A stretch of 25,125 bases of DNA, taken from positions 1-25,125 of the forward strand of contig DGTD01000046.1 of the NCBI GenBank assembly GCA_002396385.1. The letters are read 5' to 3'. Numbering within the stretch: position 1 is the first letter of the stretch; every line of letters begins with the position of its first letter. This DNA is from Bacteroidales bacterium UBA4345. Lineage in GTDB: Bacteria > Bacteroidota > Bacteroidia > Bacteroidales > Paludibacteraceae. Both the position numbers and the translations under genes were made by a program. A model generated the notes under the pieces. That model searched no databases. It had not been told where the DNA came from and worked only from the letters and a program-made list of their open reading frames with translations. Of the stretch, positions 12,964 to 22,014 are shown piece after piece.

Positions 12964-15531
12964 TTAGAACCAGCGTACATAAGCGAAGCCCATGCGGTTA
13001 GGCAACAGGTCGCAAGTTGGGAACAAGCGGAAGCAGCCACGGAACGAGCCAGCCTTTTCCACACGCTCTTTCACCTCGAAGAACAGCTTAGTGCCTTCGG
13101 TCTTCACCAACTTGGCAGGAATAGCGCGGTCGAGTTCGTCCTCGTTCTTATCGTTCTTCTTAATGATAACTGCTTCTACACCAAAACTGTTCACCAACTC
13201 AGGGTCCTTAACATCGATAACAGCAGTCAGGCTGAAGCTAGAACCTACAGTAGGGATATGGTTGACAGCCTCAGAAATATTGGTAGAAACAATTTCAATG
13301 CTGTCCCAAACGTTATTCACCTTCACCTTCCAGTCGGCCAACTTCTTCGCATTGGCGAAATTGTTGTCGGAGATGAGTTTGTACTGCTTAGCCAGCTTGG
13401 TATAGAAACGCTCGTTATAGTCCTCAATCATACGGGTAGTAGTATAATTAGGAGCAATCTTAGCGATAGAGTTCTTGATAACCTGAATCCATTCAGGCGA
13501 GTAGCCATAGCTGTTAGTCGCATAGTACTTAGGCACAATCTCGTTCTCGAGCAAGCGGTAGATAGTAGCCGCGTCGAGCTGGTCTTGCAAGCCCTGGTTG
13601 TCGAAAGTGCGCTTTTCAGTAAGCGCCCATCCGGCACCTTCGCGGTAACCTTCAAGCCACCAACCATCGAGCACAGAGAAGTTAACAACACCGTTCATCA
13701 AAGCCTTTTCACCAGATGTACCAGAAGCCTCGAGCGGACGGGTTGGGTTGTTCAACCAGATATCAACACCCGAAATCAAAATCTTAGCCAATGCCATGTC
13801 GTAGTTCTCGAGGAAGAGGATCTTACCCTGGAACTGAGGCATACGCGAGATTTCAACGATACGGCGGATGAGGCCCTGACCCGCACCGTCTGCAGGGTGT
13901 GCCTTACCGGTAAAGATGAACTGAACCGGATAGTGCTCGTTGTTAACAATCTTAGCCAAACGGTCGAGGTCGGTAAAGAGCAGGTGAGCACGCTTGTAAG
14001 TAGCGAAACGACGGCCGAAACCGATAGTCAACGCCTTAGGGTTCACCTTGTCGAGGATCTCCATGATAAGAGAAGGATTAGCCTCGTTCTTCAACCAGCC
14101 ATTACGGTACTTGTTCTGGATAAAGTTGAGCAAGCGCTGCTTGAGTGCGACCTTGATGTTCCAGATTTCCTCGTCAGGCACATTATAGATAGCCTTCCAG
14201 ATTTCCTCGTCAGACTGGTGATCCATATACCCCTTCTTGAACACACGTTCATAGAGGTCCTTCCACTTCTGGTCGGCCCAAGTAGGCATGTGCACACCGT
14301 TGGTAACATAGCCAACGTGCAGTTCCTCAGGGAAGTAGCCTTTCCAGATAGGAGCGAACATCTTGCGAGACACCACACCGTGCAACCAGCTAACGCCGTT
14401 GCTCTCTTGGCAGGTACGGCAGGCGAACACGCTCATCGAGAACTTCTCGCCCTTGTCGCCAGCGTTCTCACGACCGAGGTCCATCAAATCGTCCCAAGAA
14501 ATACCGAGCATTTCAGGGAACTTGTACATATACTTGCCGAACAAGCCCTCGTCGAAGCGGTCGTGACCAGCAGGGACCGGAGTGTGTACGGTATAGAGCG
14601 AAGAAGCGCGGGAAGCCTCCAACGCCTGAGTGAAGTTCAAGCCGTCTTCCTTGATGAAGTCAACCATACGCTGCAAGTTGATAAGGGCAGCGTGACCCTC
14701 GTTGCAGTGGTAAACCTCTTTCTTGATGCCGAGTTTCTTGAGGAGGTAGATACCACCAATACCCAGCATATACTCCTGCTTCAAACGGTTTTCCCAGTCG
14801 CCACCATAAAGCTGGTGGGTAATGGCACGGTCCCATTCGCTGTTCTTCTCAACATCGGTATCCATCAAATAGAGCGGAACACGTCCGACAGAAACCTTCC
14901 AGACATTAGCATAGATGATACGGTCGTAGAAAGGAACCTCCAACAACATAGGAGAACCATCTTTTTCGAGCACCTGCTCCAAAGGAAGCTTGGTGAAATC
15001 TTGTGGCTCATAAACAGCAATCTGGTTACCCTCGACCGACAACGACTGAGTAAAATAGCCGTAACGGTAAAGGAAACCGACAGCAGTAAGGTCGAAATTG
15101 CGGTCAGACGCCTCCTTCAAGTAGTCGCCGGCAAGCACACCCAGACCACCGGAATAGATCTTGATGACATCGGTAAGGCCATATTCCATAGAGAAATAGG
15201 CGATAGAAGGCTTTTTAGGGTCCTTCTTAGCACCCATATAAGCTTTAAACTCATCGTAAACGGCATCGATAGCTGCCATTTTCTTAGCGTCCTGAACAAC
15301 AGCATCGAGTTTTTCGATAGGAGCCTGTTCGAGGAAAGTAACAGGGTTCTTTCCGCATTTCTCCCAGGTTTCAGGATCAATATCGTTGAATATATCAGTT
15401 ACCTTGTTGTTCCATACCCACCAGATATTTCGGCCCAATTCGTCGAGTTTGGTCAATTTGGCAGGAACTTTACCTTTAGTGCTGATTGCTCTCCAATCAG
15501 GGCAGTTGACACGGTTAGTTGAAATTTCCAT
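12964..15531 (-). CDS. glgP: Alpha-glucan (glycogen) phosphorylase, GT35
   Basis: An 855-aa enzyme releasing glucose 1-phosphate from glycogen or maltodextrins. It is the short, prokaryotic form with its own N-terminal DUF3417-like part (E-L-x-R-N-I-W-W-V-W-N at 31-41). Core motifs: G-G-L-G-V-L-A-G-D at 128-136, C-N-E-G-H-A-A-L at 276-283, and V-T-N-G-V-H at 409-414. The phosphate/PLP site includes T-G-K-A-H-P-A-D at 541-548, and the PLP Schiff-base lysine is K609 in E-A-S-G-T-S-G-E-K-A-L-M-N-G. All are present. It ends 25 bases downstream of the glycogen synthase stop, so synthesis and breakdown enzymes share one transcript. A long open frame on the opposite strand is a shadow. Confidence 0.95.
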   Translation of the reverse strand: MEISTNRVNCPDWRAISTKGKVPAKLTKLDELGRNIWWVWNNKVTDIFNDIDPETWEKCGKNPVTFLEQAPIEKLDAVVQDAKKMAAIDAVYDEFKAYMGAKKDPKKPSIAYFSMEYGLTDVIKIYSGGLGVLAGDYLKEASDRNFDLTAVGFLYRYGYFTQSLSVEGNQIAVYEPQDFTKLPLEQVLEKDGSPMLLEVPFYDRIIYANVWKVSVGRVPLYLMDTDVEKNSEWDRAITHQLYGGDWENRLKQEYMLGIGGIYLLKKLGIKKEVYHCNEGHAALINLQRMVDFIKEDGLNFTQALEASRASSLYTVHTPVPAGHDRFDEGLFGKYMYKFPEMLGISWDDLMDLGRENAGDKGEKFSMSVFACRTCQESNGVSWLHGVVSRKMFAPIWKGYFPEELHVGYVTNGVHMPTWADQKWKDLYERVFKKGYMDHQSDEEIWKAIYNVPDEEIWNIKVALKQRLLNFIQNKYRNGWLKNEANPSLIMEILDKVNPKALTIGFGRRFATYKRAHLLFTDLDRLAKIVNNEHYPVQFIFTGKAHPADGAGQGLIRRIVEISRMPQFQGKILFLENYDMALAKILISGVDIWLNNPTRPLEASGTSGEKALMNGVVNFSVLDGWWLEGYREGAGWALTEKRTFDNQGLQDQLDAATIYRLLENEIVPKYYATNSYGYSPEWIQVIKNSIAKIAPNYTTTRMIEDYNERFYTKLAKQYKLISDNNFANAKKLADWKVKVNNVWDSIEIVSTNISEAVNHIPTVGSSFSLTAVIDVKDPELVNSFGVEAVIIKKNDKNEDELDRAIPAKLVKTEGTKLFFEVKERVEKAGSFRGCFRLFPTCDLLPNRMGFAYVRWF

Positions 15532-15556
15532 CTTAATAAATTTTTATCTTAAATAA

Positions 15557-17377
15557 TTATTTTTTACTTGAATTTAATTTTTTCTTTCCAGTAGCCGACT
15601 TGGCCGTTTTCTTTGTTTCAGCCGTTTTTTCCGTAGCCTTCTTAGCCTCCGTTTTCTTAGCAGCAACGGCCTTTTTCACGGGAGCAGTTTTAGCAGGGTT
15701 TTCCGCCTCCTTTTTAGCAACCGTCTTTTTAGCAGGAGCAGGTTCTTTTTTCAGCGGTTTGAACTTCTCGCCTTTGGCAAAAGCGAACGCCTGTTCGTAG
15801 TAAGTCACGAAATCGGACCATTGCGCCTTATCGGCAATACTTTTAGCTTTCGCACGGCATTCGGCCACCTGCTTATCGGAAAATTGCGAGAATGCGAGCA
15901 CCTCGTTCTTAATAGCCTCGACCAGTTCGTTGCGGTTATTATCGTCGCGGTGCAAGACAGCCACACCATTGGCTATAGATTCAACCCCCTTGCTGACCCA
16001 AAGTCCAAAACCAGTCAGGTCGGTAGTGACAGTAGGTATGCTGAAAGCAGCGCTCTCCATTGGGGTGTAGCCCCACGGCTCGTAATAAGACGGGAAGACC
16101 GTAATATCGAGACCAATAAGCAGGTCGTAATAAACCTTGTTGAAAATGCCATCGTTACCATCGAGGTACGAAGGAACAAAGAACACTTTCACCTTGTCGT
16201 TCTCGTTGTTGTGCAGTTGGAAATAGTTGATGCCCTGCATAACGGAATCGTATTGTGGCTGGTGCAGTTCGTGAGTAGTGGTCACATCGGCGAACTGGTA
16301 TTTCTGTTTCGGATTCTGGAGTTTCTCCTGCAAGTCTTTCCTTGGTCCGTTAATCCAGTCAGGCACCAGAATGAACGCGACGATTTGGCGTTTCAGTCCT
16401 ATTTCCTGATTGAGGGAGCGCATCGCCTCAATGAAAACGTCAATACCCTTATTCCTGTACTCCAAACGACCGCCAATGCCGACATAGACAGCATCGTCGG
16501 CCAACTGGTAGCCAACAAGTGTTTCGGCCACCTTCCGCAAAGCAGCGCGCGCATCGTTACGGCTCTGATTGAATTTAGCGCCCTTAGGCACAAACCCCGT
16601 TTCGAAACCGTTAGGCGTGACCACATCAGGAGCCTTTCCAAGCATCTGCAGACATTCGCGGGCAGTGATATCGCTTACGGTAGTAAAGCAGTCAGCCTTC
16701 AAAGCGCCGTGTTTCTCGACAGCATGCTGGGCCTTGACACCCAGTTCGAATGACATTTGGTCTCCGTTATAATTGTTAAAGTACTGGTAAAGCTGTTTGT
16801 TGTTAAAACAAATGGAGCGTCCTACTGTAGTGGCATGGGTTGTGAAAACCGTCTTGTAAGGAAGGTTGTTCAACTTCAGGTAAAGCAAACCGGGAGCCGT
16901 CTGCCACTCGTGGAAATGGGCAACCGTTTTCGCCTTGTTTATCTTGTAGAAGTTTCCGAAACTTTCAATAACGCGTCCGGCAGCATAGCTGAACATAACG
17001 TTGTTCTCGTAATCCTGTCCCATGTTCATAGAGTCGATGGAATAGGCTTGCCAGAGTTGGAAAAGGAAAGCCCCTTTCTGATTGTCGAAAGAATGGAAAT
17101 CGACAAGTACAACTTGAGGTTTGCCAGGCACATTCCAAGTACCCACACGCACCTTCAGGCCTTCGGCGGCAGCGCTTTTAACCCAATCGGCATAAAGTTT
17201 TGGGTCTTCTTTAAACAAAGAAGAGTTCCCGACATGGAAATCAGGTCCGATGTAAAAAAGGTTCTTACCATATACCTCCTGCAATGAAGCGGCAACAGTA
17301 GAAAGCACCGTATAGATGCCACCGACCTTGTTGCAAACCTCCCAGCTAGTTTCAAAAATATACTCGTTATTCTTCAT
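15557..17377 (-). CDS. Glycogen synthase, GT3 type, with lysine/alanine-rich tail
   Basis: A 606-aa glycogen synthase of the eukaryote-like GT3 family, as used by Bacteroidetes in place of GlgA. Motifs: E-V-C-N-K-V-G-G-I-Y-T-V at 13-24 (donor-binding loop), A-H-F-H-E-W-Q at 153-159, T-T-H-A-T-T-V-G-R at 179-187, G-G-R-L-E-Y-R-N-K-G at 302-311, and Y-Y-E-P-W-G-Y-T-P-M-E-S at 431-442 (catalytic Glu region). The catalytic part ends near residue 537. The remaining 65-70 residues are a low-complexity tail of K-K, P-A-K and A-K-K units with 22 Lys and no Asp in 541-606. Relatives I know end at about 550 residues, so the tail is an addition. It lies 6 bases after ridA and 25 before glgP. Confidence 0.93.
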   Translation of the reverse strand: MKNNEYIFETSWEVCNKVGGIYTVLSTVAASLQEVYGKNLFYIGPDFHVGNSSLFKEDPKLYADWVKSAAAEGLKVRVGTWNVPGKPQVVLVDFHSFDNQKGAFLFQLWQAYSIDSMNMGQDYENNVMFSYAAGRVIESFGNFYKINKAKTVAHFHEWQTAPGLLYLKLNNLPYKTVFTTHATTVGRSICFNNKQLYQYFNNYNGDQMSFELGVKAQHAVEKHGALKADCFTTVSDITARECLQMLGKAPDVVTPNGFETGFVPKGAKFNQSRNDARAALRKVAETLVGYQLADDAVYVGIGGRLEYRNKGIDVFIEAMRSLNQEIGLKRQIVAFILVPDWINGPRKDLQEKLQNPKQKYQFADVTTTHELHQPQYDSVMQGINYFQLHNNENDKVKVFFVPSYLDGNDGIFNKVYYDLLIGLDITVFPSYYEPWGYTPMESAAFSIPTVTTDLTGFGLWVSKGVESIANGVAVLHRDDNNRNELVEAIKNEVLAFSQFSDKQVAECRAKAKSIADKAQWSDFVTYYEQAFAFAKGEKFKPLKKEPAPAKKTVAKKEAENPAKTAPVKKAVAAKKTEAKKATEKTAETKKTAKSATGKKKLNSSKK

Positions 17378-17383
17378 ACGACA

Positions 17384-17761
17384 TCACTTGTGGGCAACAA
17401 CTTCAATTTCAACCAATGCGTTTTTAGGCAACCCCTTAACCGCCACGCAAGAGCGGGCTGGCGCATTGCAAGGGAAGGCCTCGCTATAAACCGCATTGAA
17501 ATCGGCAAAAAGGGCGATATCGGAAAGAAAGACCGTAGTCTTAACCACATTAGAAAAGCCGTAACCGGCTTCGCCTAAAATTGCCTTTATATTTGAAAGC
17601 GACTGTTTTGTTTGAGATTGTATGTTGTCTCCCTCCAGATTACCTGTTTTCGGATTAAGACCTAACTGACCCGACACGTAAAGGAACGAATCAACCATAA
17701 CTGCCTGGCTATAAGGTCCAATTGCGGCAGGAGCTGACTGAGTTTCTATTATTTTCCTCAT
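17384..17761 (-). CDS. ridA: RidA family enamine/imine deaminase
   Basis: A 125-aa RidA/YjgF protein, which hydrolyses reactive 2-aminoacrylate and related imines. Family marks: G-P-Y-S-Q-A at 15-20, V-S-G-Q-L-G at 29-34, the carboxylate-binding Arg103 in P-A-R-S-C-V-A-V, and the C-terminal V-E-I-E-V-V-A at 117-123 with Glu. Trimeric, cytoplasmic. The start ATG 17761 gives the standard length. Only 6 bases separate it from the glycogen synthase start, so it heads the glycogen operon. Whether this reflects metabolism or convenience is unclear. Confidence 0.93.
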   Translation of the reverse strand: MRKIIETQSAPAAIGPYSQAVMVDSFLYVSGQLGLNPKTGNLEGDNIQSQTKQSLSNIKAILGEAGYGFSNVVKTTVFLSDIALFADFNAVYSEAFPCNAPARSCVAVKGLPKNALVEIEVVAHK

Positions 17762-17929
17762 CTAATTCTCTATAAAAGTTAAAGTTGGGAATAACCTCCC
17801 CTAAACAATGTAATTTACTTGACGTTAAAGTTACTAAAATTATTAAAAAAATTGGCATAACCGCACAATTTTAACACAATGTCGAGCACCCCCAAAGGGT
17901 TGTAGCGTCTAAGCTGATTTTTTATAAGA

Positions 17930-20692
17930 TTACCAATCTTCAGACCAAACAGGGAAGTCGGTCCTGTTTCTACGCTGTTCGTACTTGAGGTCCTGCAACA
18001 TAGAAGAGCGGACACCAATATGGAAACTATAAGAGAAAGTATCTCCAAACGGAACCAGGTTCAAAGAAGAATACCAGCAATGCATATTGCGGGTGATGTT
18101 GAACGAGGTGTACGAAATCTCTTTCTCGGTGAAATCGTAACCAGAGCTGAAGGACACCTCCCAATTTTTAGAGAACTGCACATTACCCGAGAAGTTAAGC
18201 GACTGGTCGATTTCCTGGTCAAAGGTCATTTTCCGCTTGTTAAAATTCTTATCGGCATACGATACGGAATAGTCGATACGGAAATGCCATGGCAACGAGA
18301 ACTTTTCGTAGCCTTGGGCATCGGTATTGTCTTTCTGCTTCTTGTTCTTTCTTAAAGAAGGGGTATTATCGTCTTCCTTATCCTCGTCGAACCCATCAAT
18401 ACTGTTATTTTCGTTCAAGGTAGCGTCGTTCTTGCCTCCTTTCTTGAACATAGTGTTCGAGAAAGTATATCCAAACGACGTAGAAGCCGAGCGCATACGC
18501 GCGATGCGGTGGTTCTTCTCCCACTCGGTCACATTCACCTTGGTAGGATTGCCATACTGGTTAAGACGGTAGGTGTAAGGAGTGAAAGAGGCATTCACGT
18601 TCAACGACACCTGTTTGGTCAGTTTCAGGCGCAGCGTCGAAGAAATATCGGACCAGTTGAGCGAATCGGCAAAAATATTGTAAGACGTGTTCGCCGACAG
18701 ATTGTCGATAAGGGAAATTTTTCTGAAGCCAGTCGAATCTTTATCGGAAACCACCTTCATTTCAACATTGTTGTTAACGCCCAAGTTGACATTTCCCTGG
18801 TCTTCGGTTGTTGTAGTACCAAAAATAGCATTGTGGAAATGGCTGTAGTCGACCCGGTCAAGCGCGCCAGTAACAGGAACGGTGCGGTAATAAAAGCTAG
18901 TGTTATTATTATCGATAACAGGCACCCACGAGAAGCCGACAGTAGGGGTCAGCACGTGGCGTATCATGCTAATCTTCTTGCCCCCCATGAAGTTGAGCGG
19001 CTTATAGAATCCATACAATTGGGTGCTGAGGTCGAGGTTGGTCGAGACATCGTAAACACGATAGAATCCCTTAACCGTATCTTCTTTAACGACCTGCTTG
19101 TTCTCGTCGAAAGTCTGGTTATATTTTCTGAAATACCAGCGTTCGCGATACGACACAGAAGGCGACAACACGAAATACTTGAACAGCGTATAAGAAGCAC
19201 CGGTGGTGAACGCATGCTTTATACCATTGCTACCCTTTGAGAAGATATCGCCCACCGAAAACTCGTTTTCCTTAGTATGATAGGTGTTATTAAAGTTAAA
19301 ATTGTACCCCACATAAAGTTTCTCGTACCAACGGTCTTTACCCACCTGCGACTTGCGTTTAAACGGATACATACGCGACGCATTGAAGTAGATATTCGGC
19401 AACGATAACGAAATAGTAGAATCGGCCGTACGCTGGTTGAGAGTCGCATTAGAAGCAAGCGACATCGTCGTATTCGGGATGTTCAACTGGTAGTTGATAC
19501 TCGAAGACTTGTTGTTTTCAGAATAGTATGCCGGATTGTAATAAGAATCGACGTTATTCTTGTTATAGGCAGAAGAAGAGAAATTGACAGAGGCAGACAG
19601 GGTGCTGAACGGGTTCGCTTTCGCATCCTGCACATGCGTCCACATAATTTTCATATCCCTCATCTCAGAATAATCGGGCAGATTAGGTTCTTCCCCATAA
19701 ATGGTTTTCTGGTAACTAACGTTAAAGTTACCGCTGTACTTATATCGTTTCTTATAGCGCGAAACAGCATTCAACCCCCAGGAACCCTTGGTATAGACAT
19801 CGCCCCTCAACGCCAGGTCGATGTAATCGTTAATGGCCAGGTAGTAACCACCGTTGCGCAGATAGTATCCGCGTTGGGAATCGTATCCGTAACTAGGCAT
19901 CAACAAACCAGACGAATAGCTTTCAGTGAAAGGGAAGTAACCGAAGGGGATGAAGAGCGGGATAGGCACATCAAGTAAAACCAGGTAAGCGGGTCCAGTA
20001 ACCACATACTCTTTCGGCCTTACCTTCGCCTTGGTCAGGTCGAGATAGAAATGCGGATGCTCGTGCATATCGCAAGTGGTGTATTTTCCATCGACCATTT
20101 GGAAAGTGCCATCGGCCAGTTTTTTAGCCTTATCACTTGTCACATACCCCTCACCCTGTTGGGTGACAACACCCCTGATAAGACCCTTCTGCGATTTAAA
20201 GTTATAGTCGATAGCCTCCGACTCGTAGGTATCGTTACCCTGGGAAAAGACAGGGGTCTCCACCAGTTCGCCAGTAGAGTCAATCCGACCGCGCGCCTGA
20301 ACCAGGTTACTGTCCATACGCAAACGGATGACGGAAGACTTTAAAGTCAAGTCCTCATAATTCACCTCAGCAGAACCATAAAGGAAAGCGACACCACCCG
20401 TATAAAAGACGGCAGAATCTTTAGAGGTGTATTTGATAGGAGAAGAGATAGCATCTTTCGACTTGGCAGGGATGCGGTGCAGGGCCGAATCGGCAGCCGC
20501 CTTTTTAGCAGCCTTCACCATTTTCAGGGAGTCGTCGGAATTGGGTTGGAAGTCAACACCAATCTGCGCACCGCCTACAGAGTCGGCAACCGCCTTACGT
20601 TTAGCGCCAGCTGGCGAAGTACCCAGAAACAACAGGCACAACAGCAGCGCACAAAGACGGTAAAAATTTCTATCTGTCAAGCAAATTGGCAT
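17930..20692 (-). CDS. lptD: LPS-assembly outer-membrane protein LptD
   Basis: A 920-aa protein that would insert LPS into the outer leaflet. I start it at ATG 20692, which opens directly on a signal peptide (MPICLTDRNFYRLCALLLCL, cleavage near A-G-A-K); the longer frame to 20812 adds 40 unlikely residues. After a Lys/Ala/Asp-rich linker comes an OstA/LptA-like periplasmic jelly-roll (about 95-245): Y-T-G-G-V-A-F-L-Y-G-S-A-E-V-N-Y, then Y-x-T-C-D-M-H-E-H-P-H-F. The rest is a large beta-barrel with alternating aromatic strands. Near the end is an acidic/lysine-rich insert (D-E-D-K-E-D-D, then K-N-K-K-Q-K-D). The lpxH-like gene earlier in the window supports an LPS-making cell. The 168 bases before ridA hold no other gene. 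Confidence 0.9.
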   Translation of the reverse strand: MPICLTDRNFYRLCALLLCLLFLGTSPAGAKRKAVADSVGGAQIGVDFQPNSDDSLKMVKAAKKAAADSALHRIPAKSKDAISSPIKYTSKDSAVFYTGGVAFLYGSAEVNYEDLTLKSSVIRLRMDSNLVQARGRIDSTGELVETPVFSQGNDTYESEAIDYNFKSQKGLIRGVVTQQGEGYVTSDKAKKLADGTFQMVDGKYTTCDMHEHPHFYLDLTKAKVRPKEYVVTGPAYLVLLDVPIPLFIPFGYFPFTESYSSGLLMPSYGYDSQRGYYLRNGGYYLAINDYIDLALRGDVYTKGSWGLNAVSRYKKRYKYSGNFNVSYQKTIYGEEPNLPDYSEMRDMKIMWTHVQDAKANPFSTLSASVNFSSSAYNKNNVDSYYNPAYYSENNKSSSINYQLNIPNTTMSLASNATLNQRTADSTISLSLPNIYFNASRMYPFKRKSQVGKDRWYEKLYVGYNFNFNNTYHTKENEFSVGDIFSKGSNGIKHAFTTGASYTLFKYFVLSPSVSYRERWYFRKYNQTFDENKQVVKEDTVKGFYRVYDVSTNLDLSTQLYGFYKPLNFMGGKKISMIRHVLTPTVGFSWVPVIDNNNTSFYYRTVPVTGALDRVDYSHFHNAIFGTTTTEDQGNVNLGVNNNVEMKVVSDKDSTGFRKISLIDNLSANTSYNIFADSLNWSDISSTLRLKLTKQVSLNVNASFTPYTYRLNQYGNPTKVNVTEWEKNHRIARMRSASTSFGYTFSNTMFKKGGKNDATLNENNSIDGFDEDKEDDNTPSLRKNKKQKDNTDAQGYEKFSLPWHFRIDYSVSYADKNFNKRKMTFDQEIDQSLNFSGNVQFSKNWEVSFSSGYDFTEKEISYTSFNITRNMHCWYSSLNLVPFGDTFSYSFHIGVRSSMLQDLKYEQRRNRTDFPVWSEDW

Positions 20693-20767
20693 TTTCAATA
20701 AAGGAGGAGGCTCTACAACACCTCCATATTTAATTAAATAATTTGAAAATTCGACTGCGAAATTACG

Positions 20768-20775
20768 CAAAAATA
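20768..20775 (-). promoter_or_regulatory. Possible -7 box for lptD
   Basis: On the minus strand it reads TATTTTTG, matching TAnnTTTG, 75 bases upstream of the lptD start. No good -33 box was found at the usual distance, so confidence is limited. Confidence 0.35.
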
Positions 20776-20850
20776 AACAGATATTCGGCAAGAAAGCATA
20801 AATAAATTTCAAAACGAAAAAAATGTTATTTTATAATAAGGTAAAATTCG

Positions 20851-20858
20851 TAATTTTG
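20851..20858 (+). promoter_or_regulatory. -7 box for the amidase operon
   Basis: TAATTTTG, a perfect TAnnTTTG box, 51 bases upstream of the amidase ATG and facing away from lptD. The AT-rich stretch before it has no perfect TTTG -33, but position and match favour a real promoter. Confidence 0.5.
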
Positions 20859-20909
20859 TAGGGAATATGAAACTTCAACAAAACACTTTTAATTATAGTT
20901 AAGTACTAA

Positions 20910-21992
20910 ATGAAACGGGTACTCATCATATTAACAGTATTAGTTGGGCTTGCATGCCATAAGCCAGCGTCGGTTGTTGCCGCAGAAAAGAACAAGCCGT
21001 TTGTTGTGGTGATTGACGCCGGGCATGGCGGCAAAGACGAGGGAGCTTCCGGCAAAAAAAAGCTGAAGGAGAAAGACATCAACCTTGCAGTATCGCTGAA
21101 ACTGGGGAAGATGCTTGAAAAAGAGAAGAACATAAAGGTATTGTATACACGTAAGACCGACGTCTTTGTCCCATTGGACGACCGTGCGCAATTTGCGAAC
21201 AAACACAACGCCAACCTGTTCATATCGATCCACACCAACTCGGCCGAGAACCATGCAGCCAACGGCACCGAAGTTTACACTTTTTCCCCTTCCTCCAACA
21301 CCGTTGCAATGCGAGAGAACGCGGTTATGGAACTAGAGGAAAACTACAAGAAGAAATACGAAGGGTTCGATCCTAACAGTAGCGAGTCGTACATACAGTG
21401 GGACCTGGTGGCCGGCGATTTCGGATTTTCTGGCCAAAGTAAGGAACTGGCCAGTTCCATTTCAAGACAGCTGACCAAACAAACAGGGCTGAACAACCGC
21501 GGTATCCACCAGGCCGGTTTCTGGGTCTTGAAGTATAGCAACATGCCAGGAGTTCTGGTAGAGGTCGGATACGTTTCGAACCTGGAGGAGGAAAAATTTT
21601 TAAGGAAAGACACCTCACGGGAAAAATTGGCAACCGCCATCTATAAGGCAGTAGTCAACTACAAGAACAAGTACGAGAAAAGGGTTGCCGCTAAAGAAAA
21701 AGACGTAAAAGCCGATGCCGAGCGAATAACAGCGGGCATCCACTACCGCATACAATTCTACACCGGAGCGCGAAAGAATGTGAACGCCAAAGAGTTTAAG
21801 GGGTGTGTTCCCGCTACAGAATACAAAATAACGGACGAGCGCTACACCTACACCTATGGCGACGAACAGAGCTATGCTAAAGCGAAAGAGCTGCTGCTAA
21901 AAGTACAAAACGACTTTAAAGACGCCTTTATAGCCGTTTTTAAAGATGGAGAGAGGCTATCGCGCGAAGAGGCAAGGCCATACCTGAAGTAA
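20910..21992 (+). CDS. N-acetylmuramoyl-L-alanine amidase (Amidase_3) with SPOR-like tail
   Basis: A 360-aa exported peptidoglycan amidase that cuts the MurNAc-L-Ala bond, probably in cell separation. The signal segment is MKRVLIILTVLVGLA, followed by a Cys; A-C-H-K is a poor lipobox, so lipoprotein status is uncertain. The zinc set is present: H39 in V-I-D-A-G-H-G-G-K-D-E-G-A, E54 in K-E-K-D-I-N-L-A-V and H108 in I-S-I-H-T-N-S-A. The catalytic Glu is in V-L-V-E-V-G-Y-V-S-N. Residues about 150-180 form the insert typical of the Bacteroidetes version. The C-terminal 80 residues (H-Y-R-I-Q-F-Y-T-G onward) look like a SPOR-type glycan-binding domain. The MCE gene follows 22 bases later. Confidence 0.92.
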   Translation: MKRVLIILTVLVGLACHKPASVVAAEKNKPFVVVIDAGHGGKDEGASGKKKLKEKDINLAVSLKLGKMLEKEKNIKVLYTRKTDVFVPLDDRAQFANKHNANLFISIHTNSAENHAANGTEVYTFSPSSNTVAMRENAVMELEENYKKKYEGFDPNSSESYIQWDLVAGDFGFSGQSKELASSISRQLTKQTGLNNRGIHQAGFWVLKYSNMPGVLVEVGYVSNLEEEKFLRKDTSREKLATAIYKAVVNYKNKYEKRVAAKEKDVKADAERITAGIHYRIQFYTGARKNVNAKEFKGCVPATEYKITDERYTYTYGDEQSYAKAKELLLKVQNDFKDAFIAVFKDGERLSREEARPYLK

Positions 21993-22014
21993 GAAATAAA
22001 CAGATATAATCAAT

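Noticed and set aside
13258..15522. 754-codon open frame on the plus strand
   Set aside because: It lies wholly antisense to the well-supported glgP gene. Its translation has no domain signal, and open antisense frames arise from the codon usage of the real gene.
15821..16753. 310-codon plus-strand frame
   Set aside because: Antisense shadow of the glycogen synthase gene, with no recognisable motif.
18509..19240. 243-codon plus-strand frame
   Set aside because: Antisense shadow of lptD; arginine-rich, without domain features.
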